This document shows, piece after piece, positions 51,643-59,572 of a stretch of DNA of 64,000 bases (its first letter is position 1; each line of letters begins with the position of its first letter). This DNA is from Polyangiaceae bacterium (GTDB lineage Bacteria; Myxococcota_A; Polyangia; Polyangiales; Polyangiaceae): NCBI GenBank assembly GCA_016712345.1, contig JADJRH010000001.1, positions 2,728,001 through 2,792,000 of the forward strand, read 5' to 3'. The notes beneath the pieces are model-generated. The model saw nothing but the letters and a program-made list of their open reading frames with translations. It was not told where the DNA came from and ran no database searches. The position numbers and the translations under genes were made by a program.

Positions 51643-52869
51643 TTATCGGCCGAAGTGCTTTTCAACAGCGTCGACGAGACCGGGCAATGTGCTCTCCGTT
51701 GCTGTGACTCCCACGGTCAACCCTCGTTTTTGAGCGGTTTGCGTGGTGACGGGGCCAATGCTCGCAATCAGTGTTTGGGCGAGCAGGTCTGGCGCTTTTT
51801 CACCGAGGAGATCACATAAGTGAGTGGCAGTGCTGGATGAGGTTAGCAGCACAACATCGGGGGGGCGTGTGGTGAGAGTTTTAACCAACTCCGCGCGCGT
51901 ATTTTCCTCAGGAGCGGTGGTTTCATAAACAGGCACAACATCCACGTGACAGCCGGCTTTGCGCAGCGTTTCAGGAACCACTTCACGCGCAACAAGCGCT
52001 CTCGGAATAAGAATACGAGGCTGCCCAGAAGGCGCTTGATCTGTCAGAGGGATTGTTTGGTTTTGTCCATATCCGCTGCGCAAAGCGTCGAGAATGGCTG
52101 TTGCGAGCGCTTCACCGACGAAGTCTTTGGGAACAATATCGGCCACGACTCCATACTTTGAGAGAGCCAGTGCTGTTCCGCTGCCAATGGCGGCAATGCG
52201 AGCTTGACCAAAGGCTCTAGGATCTAAGCCCATTTCATAAAGTTGTGAAAAAAATCGGTCTACCCCGTTGGAGCTTGTGAAAGCCACCAAGTTGTACGTG
52301 TGAAGCTGTTGAATGGCGGATGTAATGAGTTCAGGGTGGGGCGGATCGCGAAACGCAATGACTGGAATAAGAATGGGTTCGGCCCCACGGCGAATGAGAA
52401 TGCGAGCTGTGTCTTCTGCCTGCGATTCTGCCCGAGTGACGGCGACGCGCTTTCCAAAGAGGGGTTTTTTATCAAACCAGGCAATGGTGTTGCGCAGTTC
52501 TGTGACGCGGCCAACGACAATCAACGCGGGATTTGTGAGGCCTTGTTCGCGCGCGAGATTGGCAATTTGGTGGAGTGGTCCGGTAACCGTCTTCTGCTCT
52601 GCGCGAGTGCCTTTGTAGATCACCGCGCTAGGAGTGAGCGGATCGCGATTGGCTTTTTCGATCACGGCGCGGGTGACATCTTCAATGTTGCGCATGCCCA
52701 TGAGTACACACAGCGTGCCTGTGGTGCCCGCGATCTCGCCAAAGTCGAAAGGTACACCTGCGCGTGTGGTGCCGCTCACAATGGTCACGTTGGAGGCGAA
52801 GTCGCGATGGGTGAGTGAAATGCCGGCGTAGGCGGGAGCCGCGAGTGCTGCCGACACACCGGGCACCAC
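51643..52869 (-). CDS. hemD: C-terminal part of SUMT plus uroporphyrinogen-III synthase (frameshifted cobA-hemD fusion)
   Basis: 408 residues in this frame. The first about 125 residues are the end of uroporphyrinogen-III C-methyltransferase (VPGVSAALAAPAYAGISLTH, ALCVLMGM-like, GRVTELR). The remainder is a HemD domain (GKRVAVTRAESQAEDTARIL in part; VAFTSSNGVDRFF; AIGSGTALAL; VVLLTSSSTATHL). Together they make and methylate uroporphyrinogen III for heme, siroheme or B12. The frame is offset by one base from the N-terminal SUMT part at 52873-52875, where AAA would need to be AAAA on the plus strand. The initiator given here is therefore not a real start. Confidence 0.85.
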   Translation of the reverse strand: MVPGVSAALAAPAYAGISLTHRDFASNVTIVSGTTRAGVPFDFGEIAGTTGTLCVLMGMRNIEDVTRAVIEKANRDPLTPSAVIYKGTRAEQKTVTGPLHQIANLAREQGLTNPALIVVGRVTELRNTIAWFDKKPLFGKRVAVTRAESQAEDTARILIRRGAEPILIPVIAFRDPPHPELITSAIQQLHTYNLVAFTSSNGVDRFFSQLYEMGLDPRAFGQARIAAIGSGTALALSKYGVVADIVPKDFVGEALATAILDALRSGYGQNQTIPLTDQAPSGQPRILIPRALVAREVVPETLRKAGCHVDVVPVYETTAPEENTRAELVKTLTTRPPDVVLLTSSSTATHLCDLLGEKAPDLLAQTLIASIGPVTTQTAQKRGLTVGVTATESTLPGLVDAVEKHFGR

Positions 52870-53270
52870 TTCAAAGGTACACCTGCGGCCGCGAGCGCTT
52901 CGGCTTCTTCGGAACCGCGCCCGAACAGAAAGGGGTCACCGCCTTTGAGGCGCACAACGCGTCGTCCCTGTTTTGCCAGGTCAACGAGAGCCTGATCAAT
53001 CACTTGTTGAGATGCTTGTTTGTGGGCGCGATCCCCACCGCGTTTTCCCACAAACCGAATTTCGCACGCAGGCGACGTGAGATTGAGCAACACGGGATGA
53101 ACGAGTTCGTCGTGAAGAACAACGTCCGCCGATTTCAGCAATGCGGCGCCGCGCACGGTAATCAGGTCGGGATCGCCGGGGCCCGCACCTACGAGGTACA
53201 CCCAGCCGGGTTGGGCCGAGGTGGGGTCGGACTTTGTTTGACTCAGGTTTTCGTCGGAACGTTGACGCAT
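52785..53270 (-). CDS. cobA: N-terminal part of uroporphyrinogen-III C-methyltransferase (frameshifted)
   Basis: Starts ATG 53270 and contains the SUMT signatures WVYLVGAGPGDPDLITVRGA and VVRLKGGDPFLFGRGSEEAE. After GVP the frame departs into nonsense; with one extra T (minus strand, CCTTT to CCTTTT) it would continue as FEVVPGVSAAL into the next feature. Either a sequencing error in a homopolymer, a recent mutation, or frameshifted expression; error is the simplest because the gene is otherwise fully conserved. Confidence 0.8.
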   Translation of the reverse strand: MRQRSDENLSQTKSDPTSAQPGWVYLVGAGPGDPDLITVRGAALLKSADVVLHDELVHPVLLNLTSPACEIRFVGKRGGDRAHKQASQQVIDQALVDLAKQGRRVVRLKGGDPFLFGRGSEEAEALAAAGVPLKWCPVCRQHSRLPPTPAFHSPIATSPPT

Positions 53271-53414
53271 TGCGCTGCCGTCTCTAGTACAAGTGCCGAA
53301 ACATGGTGGGAAACACGTTGAAGCGGCAATACGGCTCCGCGTCGCGGGATCTGGAGATCGCGCGAAAGTGGGCCGGTGCAACAACGAGTTCTACGCTGTG
53401 ATGAGGCGCATTCA

Positions 53415-54404
53415 ATGAGCATCGTCCGGTTGCGATCAGACATTTTGAGGGCAGATCGCCAAAGTGCGGATCGTTGGTATGTCACCAACGGCGCAACGGC
53501 GGTAGGGCCGGTGGGGCTTGAATTGGTGGAGCGCGGTTTGGAGGCGGGAAAAATCCCCGTCGACAGTTACATCCGACACGAGGCGTGGAAGATCTGGCGG
53601 CCCCTTTCGGAGTTGTGTGTCGTCCAAGCGCAGGCACCTATCGATCCCACGCAAACGCCGCTTGTTCCGCTTCAGCTTTCGTTCACTTCTCCTTCAGATG
53701 CCGGCGATTTTGATCCGCGTGAAACCACAATGAAGCCGGCAATGACACCCCCGCCGCCGCCGGTTGTGGAGTACGCGCCGTTGAGTACACCTGTACCTGC
53801 GCCGGTCTCTTCGGAAGAAACGTTGGAAGTGGATCCCGAAGATGTGCACGAGGTGTTCGCGGGGATTGCGCCGGTGCCGCGGCCGAGTCCGTCGGTGGAA
53901 GACATCACGCTTCCGGCGCGGCCGCCCAAGGCGAATGAAAAGATCACCACCGATCCGCTAAGCGGTGCGGCGCAGCTGAAAGATGCGCTCTTAACGTTGA
54001 GCAGCGTGATTTTGCGCGAGGTGGGTTGTGAAGGGGTAATGGTGCACCGCGTGGACGACGAGGGCGCGCTCGCTGTGGTGGCGCATGGGCCTCGCATGTT
54101 TGATGTGGTGGGTCTGCGTACGCGGCTTTTGGATCCGGCAATTGTGGCTGCTGCGGCGGGAATTTTGGTTGTGGCAGAACCTACGCCGGGGCCAGCGGGT
54201 CAATCTATTTTGGCGCGGCTTGAAAAGCTGGGCGTTTCAGGATCGGGCGCGGTGATGTTGCCTATTCGTCCCAAGGGGCGCTTGTTTGGAACGGTGGAAA
54301 TGGGGCAGGCAAACGCGTTTGACGGCGCGGCAATTGGCAAAGCTGAAAGTTATGTGCGCGTTGTGCAGGCTAAAATGGAAGCCGCTGATTGGAAGCTCGA
54401 CTGA
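53415..54404 (+). CDS. GYF_2 (DUF4339) domain protein with C-terminal GAF-like domain
   Basis: 329 residues. About 18-70 is a GYF_2 domain (RWYVTNGATAVGPVGLELVE ... WKIWRPLSEL), which in bacteria often recognises Pro-rich or membrane partners. A Pro-rich linker follows (PPPPPVVEYAPLSTPVPAPV). About 190-325 resembles a GAF domain (LKDALLTLSSVILREVGCEG; AVMLPIRPKGRLFGTVEMGQ). Both are common in myxobacterial signalling proteins. ATG 53415 has GAGG 8 bases upstream. No partner gene is evident. Confidence 0.75.
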   Translation: MSIVRLRSDILRADRQSADRWYVTNGATAVGPVGLELVERGLEAGKIPVDSYIRHEAWKIWRPLSELCVVQAQAPIDPTQTPLVPLQLSFTSPSDAGDFDPRETTMKPAMTPPPPPVVEYAPLSTPVPAPVSSEETLEVDPEDVHEVFAGIAPVPRPSPSVEDITLPARPPKANEKITTDPLSGAAQLKDALLTLSSVILREVGCEGVMVHRVDDEGALAVVAHGPRMFDVVGLRTRLLDPAIVAAAAGILVVAEPTPGPAGQSILARLEKLGVSGSGAVMLPIRPKGRLFGTVEMGQANAFDGAAIGKAESYVRVVQAKMEAADWKLD

Positions 54405-54423
54405 GCGGACGACGGGTCATTGT

Positions 54424-54581
54424 GTACGCATGTGAGTACACATCCGAGGGTGCGTACTCAAGGTAGCCCTATCGTCGGAGAACGCGCCCGATAGCGAACG
54501 CCGGTCAATGTGTACTCAACACTGATGTGTACTTTGACGAACGCGTACGCATTCGCGATGTGTACGCCGATGAATGTGTAC
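54424..54581. repeat. Phased array of TGTAC motifs (intergenic)
   Basis: GTAC occurs at 54424, 54436, 54454, then at 54512, 54529, 54545, 54562 and 54578, i.e. spacings of 17, 16, 17 and 16 in the second block. The consensus is roughly GATGTGTACGC and the last four units also form a 33-base dimer repeat. The array is in the 54405-54596 gap after the GYF gene. Confidence 0.75.
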
Positions 54582-54596
54582 GCAATTGTTACGGCG

Positions 54597-54779
54597 TCAA
54601 CGAATGTGGGTTGCGTGCGAAGCGGGCCGCGTTCGGCCGCATGAAGAGCAGCTTTTTGCGCGGCGCGGGGCCACGTAACAACCGCTGATCAGTACAGCGA
54701 GGAGAGCAACAAGAAGGGCACGCCCGCTGCTCGAGCACCGATTCCGTAGAACGGATGAGTTCAGATGAATCACAGGCAA
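54597..54779 (-). CDS. Possible small lipoprotein
   Basis: About 60 residues with a hydrophobic stretch ending LLVALLAVLISGC, a good lipobox, and a Cys/Arg-rich tail. The start is unclear (TTG at the 5' end) and there is no recognised ribosome-binding site, so it may be chance. Apart from this and the TGTAC array, the 54405-54866 stretch shows no gene. Confidence 0.25.
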   Translation of the reverse strand: MPVIHLNSSVLRNRCSSSGRALLVALLAVLISGCYVAPRRAKSCSSCGRTRPASHATHIR

Positions 54780-54866
54780 CGCTTCTCAGCGGCAATCAAT
54801 CGGGTTGATTGAATGGCCGTACTAGAGGAGCGCGATTTGTTGCGAGTGGCAACAAACAAGCAGTTC

Positions 54867-55601
54867 TCAGCGCTTCTTCATGCCCGGGAGCAGCGCCGCT
54901 TCAGGTGCGGGCTCGACCTGCTCAATCTTTTCAGAAGTCATGATGCCGTATTTGGGATTGGTGGCCGCGCCGCTTGTGGCTTTGGTGAACGTTTCACCGT
55001 AGATGCCGGTGACTTTCACTTTGGCGCCGATGGCGGGAAGCGGGTTGGGAAGGTCACCGCCCCAAAATTCGTCGGCGAGCTTCACTTCTGTTTCTTTGCC
55101 TTTGGGCGCGCGCTGAATCCCCTCAATGAGCGAGAACATCTGCGCAAAGTTGGAGGACCAACCCATGACGGCAATCATGTCTTTTTGCTCGTCTTTGGAG
55201 TCGGCGATGAAGAACGTGGGGACCGGTGACTTGCACTCAGCCGGGTCGGCCTTGCCGGTTTTGTGGACGGCGCACTCAGGTGTGCAATCGTCTTTGTTCG
55301 CCGTGTTGTTTTTGTCGGCGCACTTTTGTTGGTAGTTGGTTTTGACGATGTAGCCGATGAGGCTGATCTTCTTGCCGTTCACGTCTTCGCGGTGAACGCG
55401 GCTTCGAAGTTCGTGCGTGACGCCCCAGACTGTGTACGCATCGCCCTCTTTCTTTTTCTTTGCGGGGAGCGTGGGTACGGCCGGCAAACTGGCCTTTTTG
55501 CCGCTCATCTGCGGCTTGGGCTGGTACTGCACTTCGTCACCGCCACACCCGATGGTGGAAGCGGCCAACGCAATAAAGAGAGAGGCTGTGAGGAGCTTCA
55601 T
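54867..55601 (-). CDS. Hypothetical lipoprotein
   Basis: 244 residues. Signal peptide MKLLTASLFIALAASTIGC with lipobox TIGC and CGGDE at the mature N-terminus. The folded part contains KKISLIGYIVKTNYQQKCAD, a Cys pair region (CTPECAVHKTGKADPAECKS), FFIADSKDEQKDMIAVMGW and VKVTGIYGETF, wording that suggests OB-fold-like beta strands. It resembles lipoproteins seen in myxobacteria but the function is unknown. It is divergent from glgC across about 190 bases. Confidence 0.75.
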   Translation of the reverse strand: MKLLTASLFIALAASTIGCGGDEVQYQPKPQMSGKKASLPAVPTLPAKKKKEGDAYTVWGVTHELRSRVHREDVNGKKISLIGYIVKTNYQQKCADKNNTANKDDCTPECAVHKTGKADPAECKSPVPTFFIADSKDEQKDMIAVMGWSSNFAQMFSLIEGIQRAPKGKETEVKLADEFWGGDLPNPLPAIGAKVKVTGIYGETFTKATSGAATNPKYGIMTSEKIEQVEPAPEAALLPGMKKR

Positions 55602-55791
55602 GGACTGTGAAGGGGGCCCCGATCGGCCGCCAATGGGCTATCACGGCGCATGTCCGGGCGTAAAGGGCTAGCGTTCGCACAAGGCGTCGAACGCTGGCCG
55701 GGGCCGACATTTGCAGCGCCGCCGCTTCTTCGGTCTCCGTACAAAAGCCGAATCGTTAACCCTTGCCGCGACAAAGGCTAAGCTCGGCGCC

Positions 55792-57090
55792 ATGGCAATC
55801 ACGGGCGAGCAAGTCCGCGAACGGTCGAGAGGGATTGGGTACGAAACGTCCCGTGTTCTCGTGATGATCTTGGCCGGCGGCGAAGGACGGAGGCTGGGTC
55901 CGCTCACGCACGATCGAGCGAAACCGGCGGTTCCGTTCGGTGGGCGTTACCGGATCATCGACATGGTTCTTTCCAACTTCGTCAACTCCGGTCTCAGCCG
56001 GATCAAGATATTGACGCAGTACAAAAGCGCTTCGCTCGAAGAACATATTTCTCGCGCGTGGCATCTGTCGCCGATGCTCGACAACTTCATCGAGCCGATC
56101 CCCGCTCAGCAACGTACGGGCAAAAGCTGGTTTAAAGGTTCGGCCGATGCTGTGTACCAATGCCAGCACGTGATCACCGACGAATCACCCGACTACGTGT
56201 GCATTTTCGGCGGCGACCATGTGTACAAGATGGACGTGAGGCAGATGCTTGATCAACATCTGCAAACCAACGCCGAAGTGACGGTGGCCGCCATTCCGGT
56301 GTCTCGGCCCGAAGCGCGTGCGTTTGGCGTGATTGAGGCGGAGGCTGACGGAGCCATTAAAGCATTTCACGAAAAAGTGCCCGATCCGCCGCCGATGCCG
56401 GGCCGACCGGACATGGCTCTCGCCTCCATGGGCAACTACATTTTCACAACGAGCGCGCTGCTCGATGCTCTTGAACGCGACGCCTCGCTTGAAACGAGCA
56501 AACACGACTTTGGTCGAGACATCATTCCCACAATGGTCGCGCGCGGCCACAAAGTGTGCGTGTACGACTTTCAACAGAATCAGGTTCCGGGCGAAGAAGA
56601 GGGCTACGCGTATTGGCGCGATATCGGAACCATTGATGCTTATTGGGCAGCGCAGATGGACTTGGTTGCAACGCAGCCGGCCTTCAATTTGTACAATGGG
56701 CGCTGGCCGCTTCGCACAGGGTACAGCCACGATCCGCCGGCAAAATTCGTGTTCCGCGACGAGGCAAACGCGCGCGTTGGTACTGCAACTGAAAGCCTCG
56801 TCTCACTCGGCTGCATCATCTCCGGTGGGCGCATTCACAGAAGTGTTTTGTCAAACCGAGTACGCGTGAACTCGTTTAGCCACATTGAGGAAAGTGTACT
56901 CTTTGAAAATGTGGTCATTGGGCGTCATGCGCGCATTCGTAGGGCAATTGTCGACAAAGATGTGGAGATACCGCCCGGCACTCAAATTGGTTTCAACCTT
57001 GAAGAAGACCGAAAACGTTGGTTTGTGAGTGAAGGCGGCATCGTCGTCATTCCCAAACGCGCCAAGGTTCCGGGCCCGCCCGAGCGGTGA
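55792..57090 (+). CDS. glgC: Glucose-1-phosphate adenylyltransferase
   Basis: 432 residues. The nucleotidyltransferase opening is VLVMILAGGEGRRLGPLT then RAKPAVPFGGRYRIIDMVLS; later SADAVYQCQHVI, FGGDHVYKMDVRQML and a C-terminal left-handed beta-helix (SLGCIISGGRIHRSVLSNRV, HARIRRAIVDKDVEIPPGTQ). It makes ADP-glucose for glycogen synthesis. ATG 55792 chosen as the first Met before the domain; longer GTG/TTG starts exist. The phosphatase gene overlaps its stop by GTGA. Confidence 0.95.
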   Translation: MAITGEQVRERSRGIGYETSRVLVMILAGGEGRRLGPLTHDRAKPAVPFGGRYRIIDMVLSNFVNSGLSRIKILTQYKSASLEEHISRAWHLSPMLDNFIEPIPAQQRTGKSWFKGSADAVYQCQHVITDESPDYVCIFGGDHVYKMDVRQMLDQHLQTNAEVTVAAIPVSRPEARAFGVIEAEADGAIKAFHEKVPDPPPMPGRPDMALASMGNYIFTTSALLDALERDASLETSKHDFGRDIIPTMVARGHKVCVYDFQQNQVPGEEEGYAYWRDIGTIDAYWAAQMDLVATQPAFNLYNGRWPLRTGYSHDPPAKFVFRDEANARVGTATESLVSLGCIISGGRIHRSVLSNRVRVNSFSHIEESVLFENVVIGRHARIRRAIVDKDVEIPPGTQIGFNLEEDRKRWFVSEGGIVVIPKRAKVPGPPER

Positions 57091-57791
57091 CAGCGCGCAC
57101 GATTTTTATCGGCGACCTTCACGCCTGCCACGACGAACTAAGCGATTTACTCGAAAAAGTGGCTTATTGCCGCGGGGATCGCGTTGTAAGCGTGGGAGAT
57201 GTGATTGTTCGCGGCCCCGAGCCGCACAAGACGGTGGCGCTGTTGCGTTCCATCGGCGCCGTGGCGGTTCGAGGCAATCACGAAGACCGGGTGCTTCGGT
57301 ATCTCGATTCGCTTGCGGGCATCGTGCGTACACAAGCGTCGGAACAGACAAAGGCCGCGGCGCATGCGCTCACTGAAGAAGATGTGGCGTGGCTGCGCTC
57401 GCTACCTTTGTGGCTGGATTTTCCAGATCATCGCGTGCGAGTTGTACACGCGGGCGTGTTGCCGGATGTGCCGATCGAGAAGCAGGCCCCTGAGGTGCTG
57501 ATGACCATTCGGTGCATTGGAAAAAATGGTCGCCCGGTGGCGAAACGCGAGGGGCCTGTGTGGGGAAGGCTCTACAACGGCCCACCGCATGTTGTTTTTG
57601 GGCACAATGCGCGCCCCGAGCCTCAGATTTGGGCATCGGCAACCGGCATTGATACGGGTTGCGTGTACGGCGGTCATCTCACCGCAATGGTGCTGCCAAA
57701 TGGGCAAATTCCACCGCCGAAGAGCGAGCGGCTAAACGTGCTTGTCGGGGTGCGCGCTCGAAAGGTGTACATGCCGGTCCGCTCACCGTAG
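57087..57791 (+). CDS. Metallophosphatase (ApaH/PrpE-like)
   Basis: 234 residues. Calcineurin-type metal motifs: IFIGDLHACHDEL (GDxH), SVGDVIVRGP (GDxxxRG), VRGNHEDR (GNHE), VVHAG, and FGHNA near the C-terminus. The family includes diadenosine-tetraphosphatases and protein phosphatases; substrate unknown. GTG start overlaps the glgC stop (GTGA), so co-translation with glgC is likely, perhaps only for expression reasons. Confidence 0.88.
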   Translation: MTARTIFIGDLHACHDELSDLLEKVAYCRGDRVVSVGDVIVRGPEPHKTVALLRSIGAVAVRGNHEDRVLRYLDSLAGIVRTQASEQTKAAAHALTEEDVAWLRSLPLWLDFPDHRVRVVHAGVLPDVPIEKQAPEVLMTIRCIGKNGRPVAKREGPVWGRLYNGPPHVVFGHNARPEPQIWASATGIDTGCVYGGHLTAMVLPNGQIPPPKSERLNVLVGVRARKVYMPVRSP

Positions 57792-57815
57792 CGATTTCGG
57801 CCTATCATCCGGCGC

Positions 57816-58391
57816 ATGACGGAGGCGCGCAAAGCTGTGTGGTTTGCCGTTTTCGATACGGCCATTGGACCGTGCGGCATTGCATGGAGTCGAAAAGGCA
57901 TTGTTCGGTTTCTTTTGCCGGCGCGTACACGCGAAGAAACCGAAGCGAATTTGCGCGCGGTTCTGCCCGATGCTGAGAAAGGTACACCTCGCGGAACGAT
58001 TGCGAATGTGATCGCCCGGGTGAAGCGGCATCTGGAAGGGGCGAGCGACGACTTTTTGGATGTGGCGCTTGATACCCGTGACCTGCCGCCTTTTTTCGCA
58101 GCCGTTTATGAAGCGCTTCGAAAAGTGCCGGCGGGCACCACCACCACGTACGGTGCGCTCGGTCGAAAGATCGGAGGCTCCACGGGAGCCGCACGCGCGG
58201 TGGGCACGGCAATGGCAAAAAACCCATTTGCGCTGCTTGTCCCGTGTCATCGCGTGGTTGGGTCCGACGGCAAGCTGCATGGATTTTCAGCGCCGGGCGG
58301 CCTGATAACCAAAGCCAAGTTGCTCGCTATTGAAGGGCGAAAAGTGCCGGAGCAGCGTTCACTTTTCGATGCGCCGCCCCGCAGTCGTTGA
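57816..58391 (+). CDS. ogt: Methylated-DNA--protein-cysteine methyltransferase
   Basis: 191 residues. The active-site motif is LLVPCHRVVGSDGKLHGF with the acceptor Cys; upstream are VPAGTTTTYGALGRKIGG and ARAVGTAMAKNP, the DNA-binding HTH segment. It removes O6-alkyl groups from guanine in a suicide reaction. Follows the phosphatase by 24 bases on the same strand. Confidence 0.95.
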   Translation: MTEARKAVWFAVFDTAIGPCGIAWSRKGIVRFLLPARTREETEANLRAVLPDAEKGTPRGTIANVIARVKRHLEGASDDFLDVALDTRDLPPFFAAVYEALRKVPAGTTTTYGALGRKIGGSTGAARAVGTAMAKNPFALLVPCHRVVGSDGKLHGFSAPGGLITKAKLLAIEGRKVPEQRSLFDAPPRSR

Positions 58392-58402
58392 TTTGGCAGC
58401 AA

Positions 58403-58417
58403 ACGTTGATCAACGTA
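58403..58417. promoter_or_regulatory. Palindrome ACGTTGATCAACGTA (copy 1, downstream of ogt and the citrate synthase)
   Basis: The 14-base core ACGTTGATCAACGT is a perfect palindrome. The same 15 bases recur at 59580-59594. This copy lies between the convergent stops of ogt and the citrate synthase gene. Confidence 0.5.
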
Positions 58418-58421
58418 AGCG

Positions 58422-59531
58422 CTAGGCGTGCACGACCGGCTGCACCGCGCCCACGTAGCGCGACGCCGGGCGAATGAGCTTGCCCACCGCGCGTTGTTCG
58501 GCGACGTGCGCACACCAGCCGGCCGACCTTGAAACGCCGAACGTCGGTGAAAAGAGGGTGCGCGGCAGCCCCACAGAATCGAGAAGAACCGCCGTGTAAA
58601 ACTCCACGTTCGCTCGGAGCGGTCGATCGGGATACTTCGCCGCGAGGGCGCTTTCGGCCACGCGTTCGACGGCGCGCGCAAGGGCGAGTCGAGACGACGA
58701 AAGCCCCGCTTGTTCGAGTGATGAAACAGCGCGCTCCAGCACGGCCGCGCGCGGATCGCGAACGCGGTAAATGCGGTGTCCCATTCCCATGATTCGGCGG
58801 CCGGAGCGCAGCTCATTTTCGATCCACGCGGCCGCGTTTTCGGGCGTTCCAATGGCGTCGAGCATGTCGAGCACCGGTCCGGGCGCCCCGCCGTGAAGTG
58901 GACCTTTGAGCGTGCAGATGGCGGCGACAATGCTCGAAACGAGATCGGAACCTGTGGAGGTGGTGACGCGCGCTGCAAATGTGGAAGCGTTGAGCCCGTG
59001 ATCGCTCACCGTCACGAGGTACGCATTCATCCCGCGCGTTTGCGACTCGGTCGGCGACACGCCGGTGATCATCCGCAGGTAGTCCGCCGCAAACGGAAGC
59101 GAAGGATCGGGCGGAACGGCGGCCAACCCTTGTTGACGGCGTTGCCACGCCGCAGCGAACACACCGGCCGCACCGACAACGGCAGCGTTGTTGACGTCAC
59201 CCAGCAGCGGAAGGTGCGCAACCGCGGTGCGAAGCGCGTCCATTCCATCGGGGAGGCTCACCGCGGCCGAAATGTTGGGAAGGAGCGATGCGGCGGCGAC
59301 ACGCGCTTTTCCGAGTTGATCTTGAAGCTCGGCACGCGCGGCGTCACTCGGCAGCGCCCCGTTCCAAAGGAGCGCGCACACATCTTCAAACGACACATGG
59401 CCGGTGAGATCTTCAATGGAGTGATCGCCGATGATGAGGCGGCCGGCTTCCCCATCGACCTCTGAAAGATCGGTTTGAGCGACAACAACGCCTTCGAGCC
59501 CGCTGGCAGTGCAGTTTTTGTGGGTGCGCAC
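58422..59531 (-). CDS. Citrate synthase family protein
   Basis: 369 residues from GTG 59531, chosen because GAGGAG lies 6 bases upstream. Catalytic regions: LVTVSDHGLNASTFAARV (His), GMGHRIYRVRDPRA (His), and RANVEFYTAVLLDSVGL, where the third catalytic residue is Glu in place of the usual Asp (VDFYSG type). GVSRSAGWCAHVAEQ closes the fold. It condenses acetyl-CoA (or propionyl-CoA) with oxaloacetate; citrate versus methylcitrate cannot be told. It is divergent from the HTH-citrate synthase with about 40 bases between starts. Confidence 0.9.
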   Translation of the reverse strand: MRTHKNCTASGLEGVVVAQTDLSEVDGEAGRLIIGDHSIEDLTGHVSFEDVCALLWNGALPSDAARAELQDQLGKARVAAASLLPNISAAVSLPDGMDALRTAVAHLPLLGDVNNAAVVGAAGVFAAAWQRRQQGLAAVPPDPSLPFAADYLRMITGVSPTESQTRGMNAYLVTVSDHGLNASTFAARVTTSTGSDLVSSIVAAICTLKGPLHGGAPGPVLDMLDAIGTPENAAAWIENELRSGRRIMGMGHRIYRVRDPRAAVLERAVSSLEQAGLSSSRLALARAVERVAESALAAKYPDRPLRANVEFYTAVLLDSVGLPRTLFSPTFGVSRSAGWCAHVAEQRAVGKLIRPASRYVGAVQPVVHA

Positions 59532-59572
59532 GACTGTCTCCTCGTTGAAAGTTTCGCTGCTATGTTTAGGTC

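Noticed and set aside
54660..54800. Possible tRNA near the GTTCAGATGAATC word
   Set aside because: No acceptor stem or anticodon arm could be drawn.
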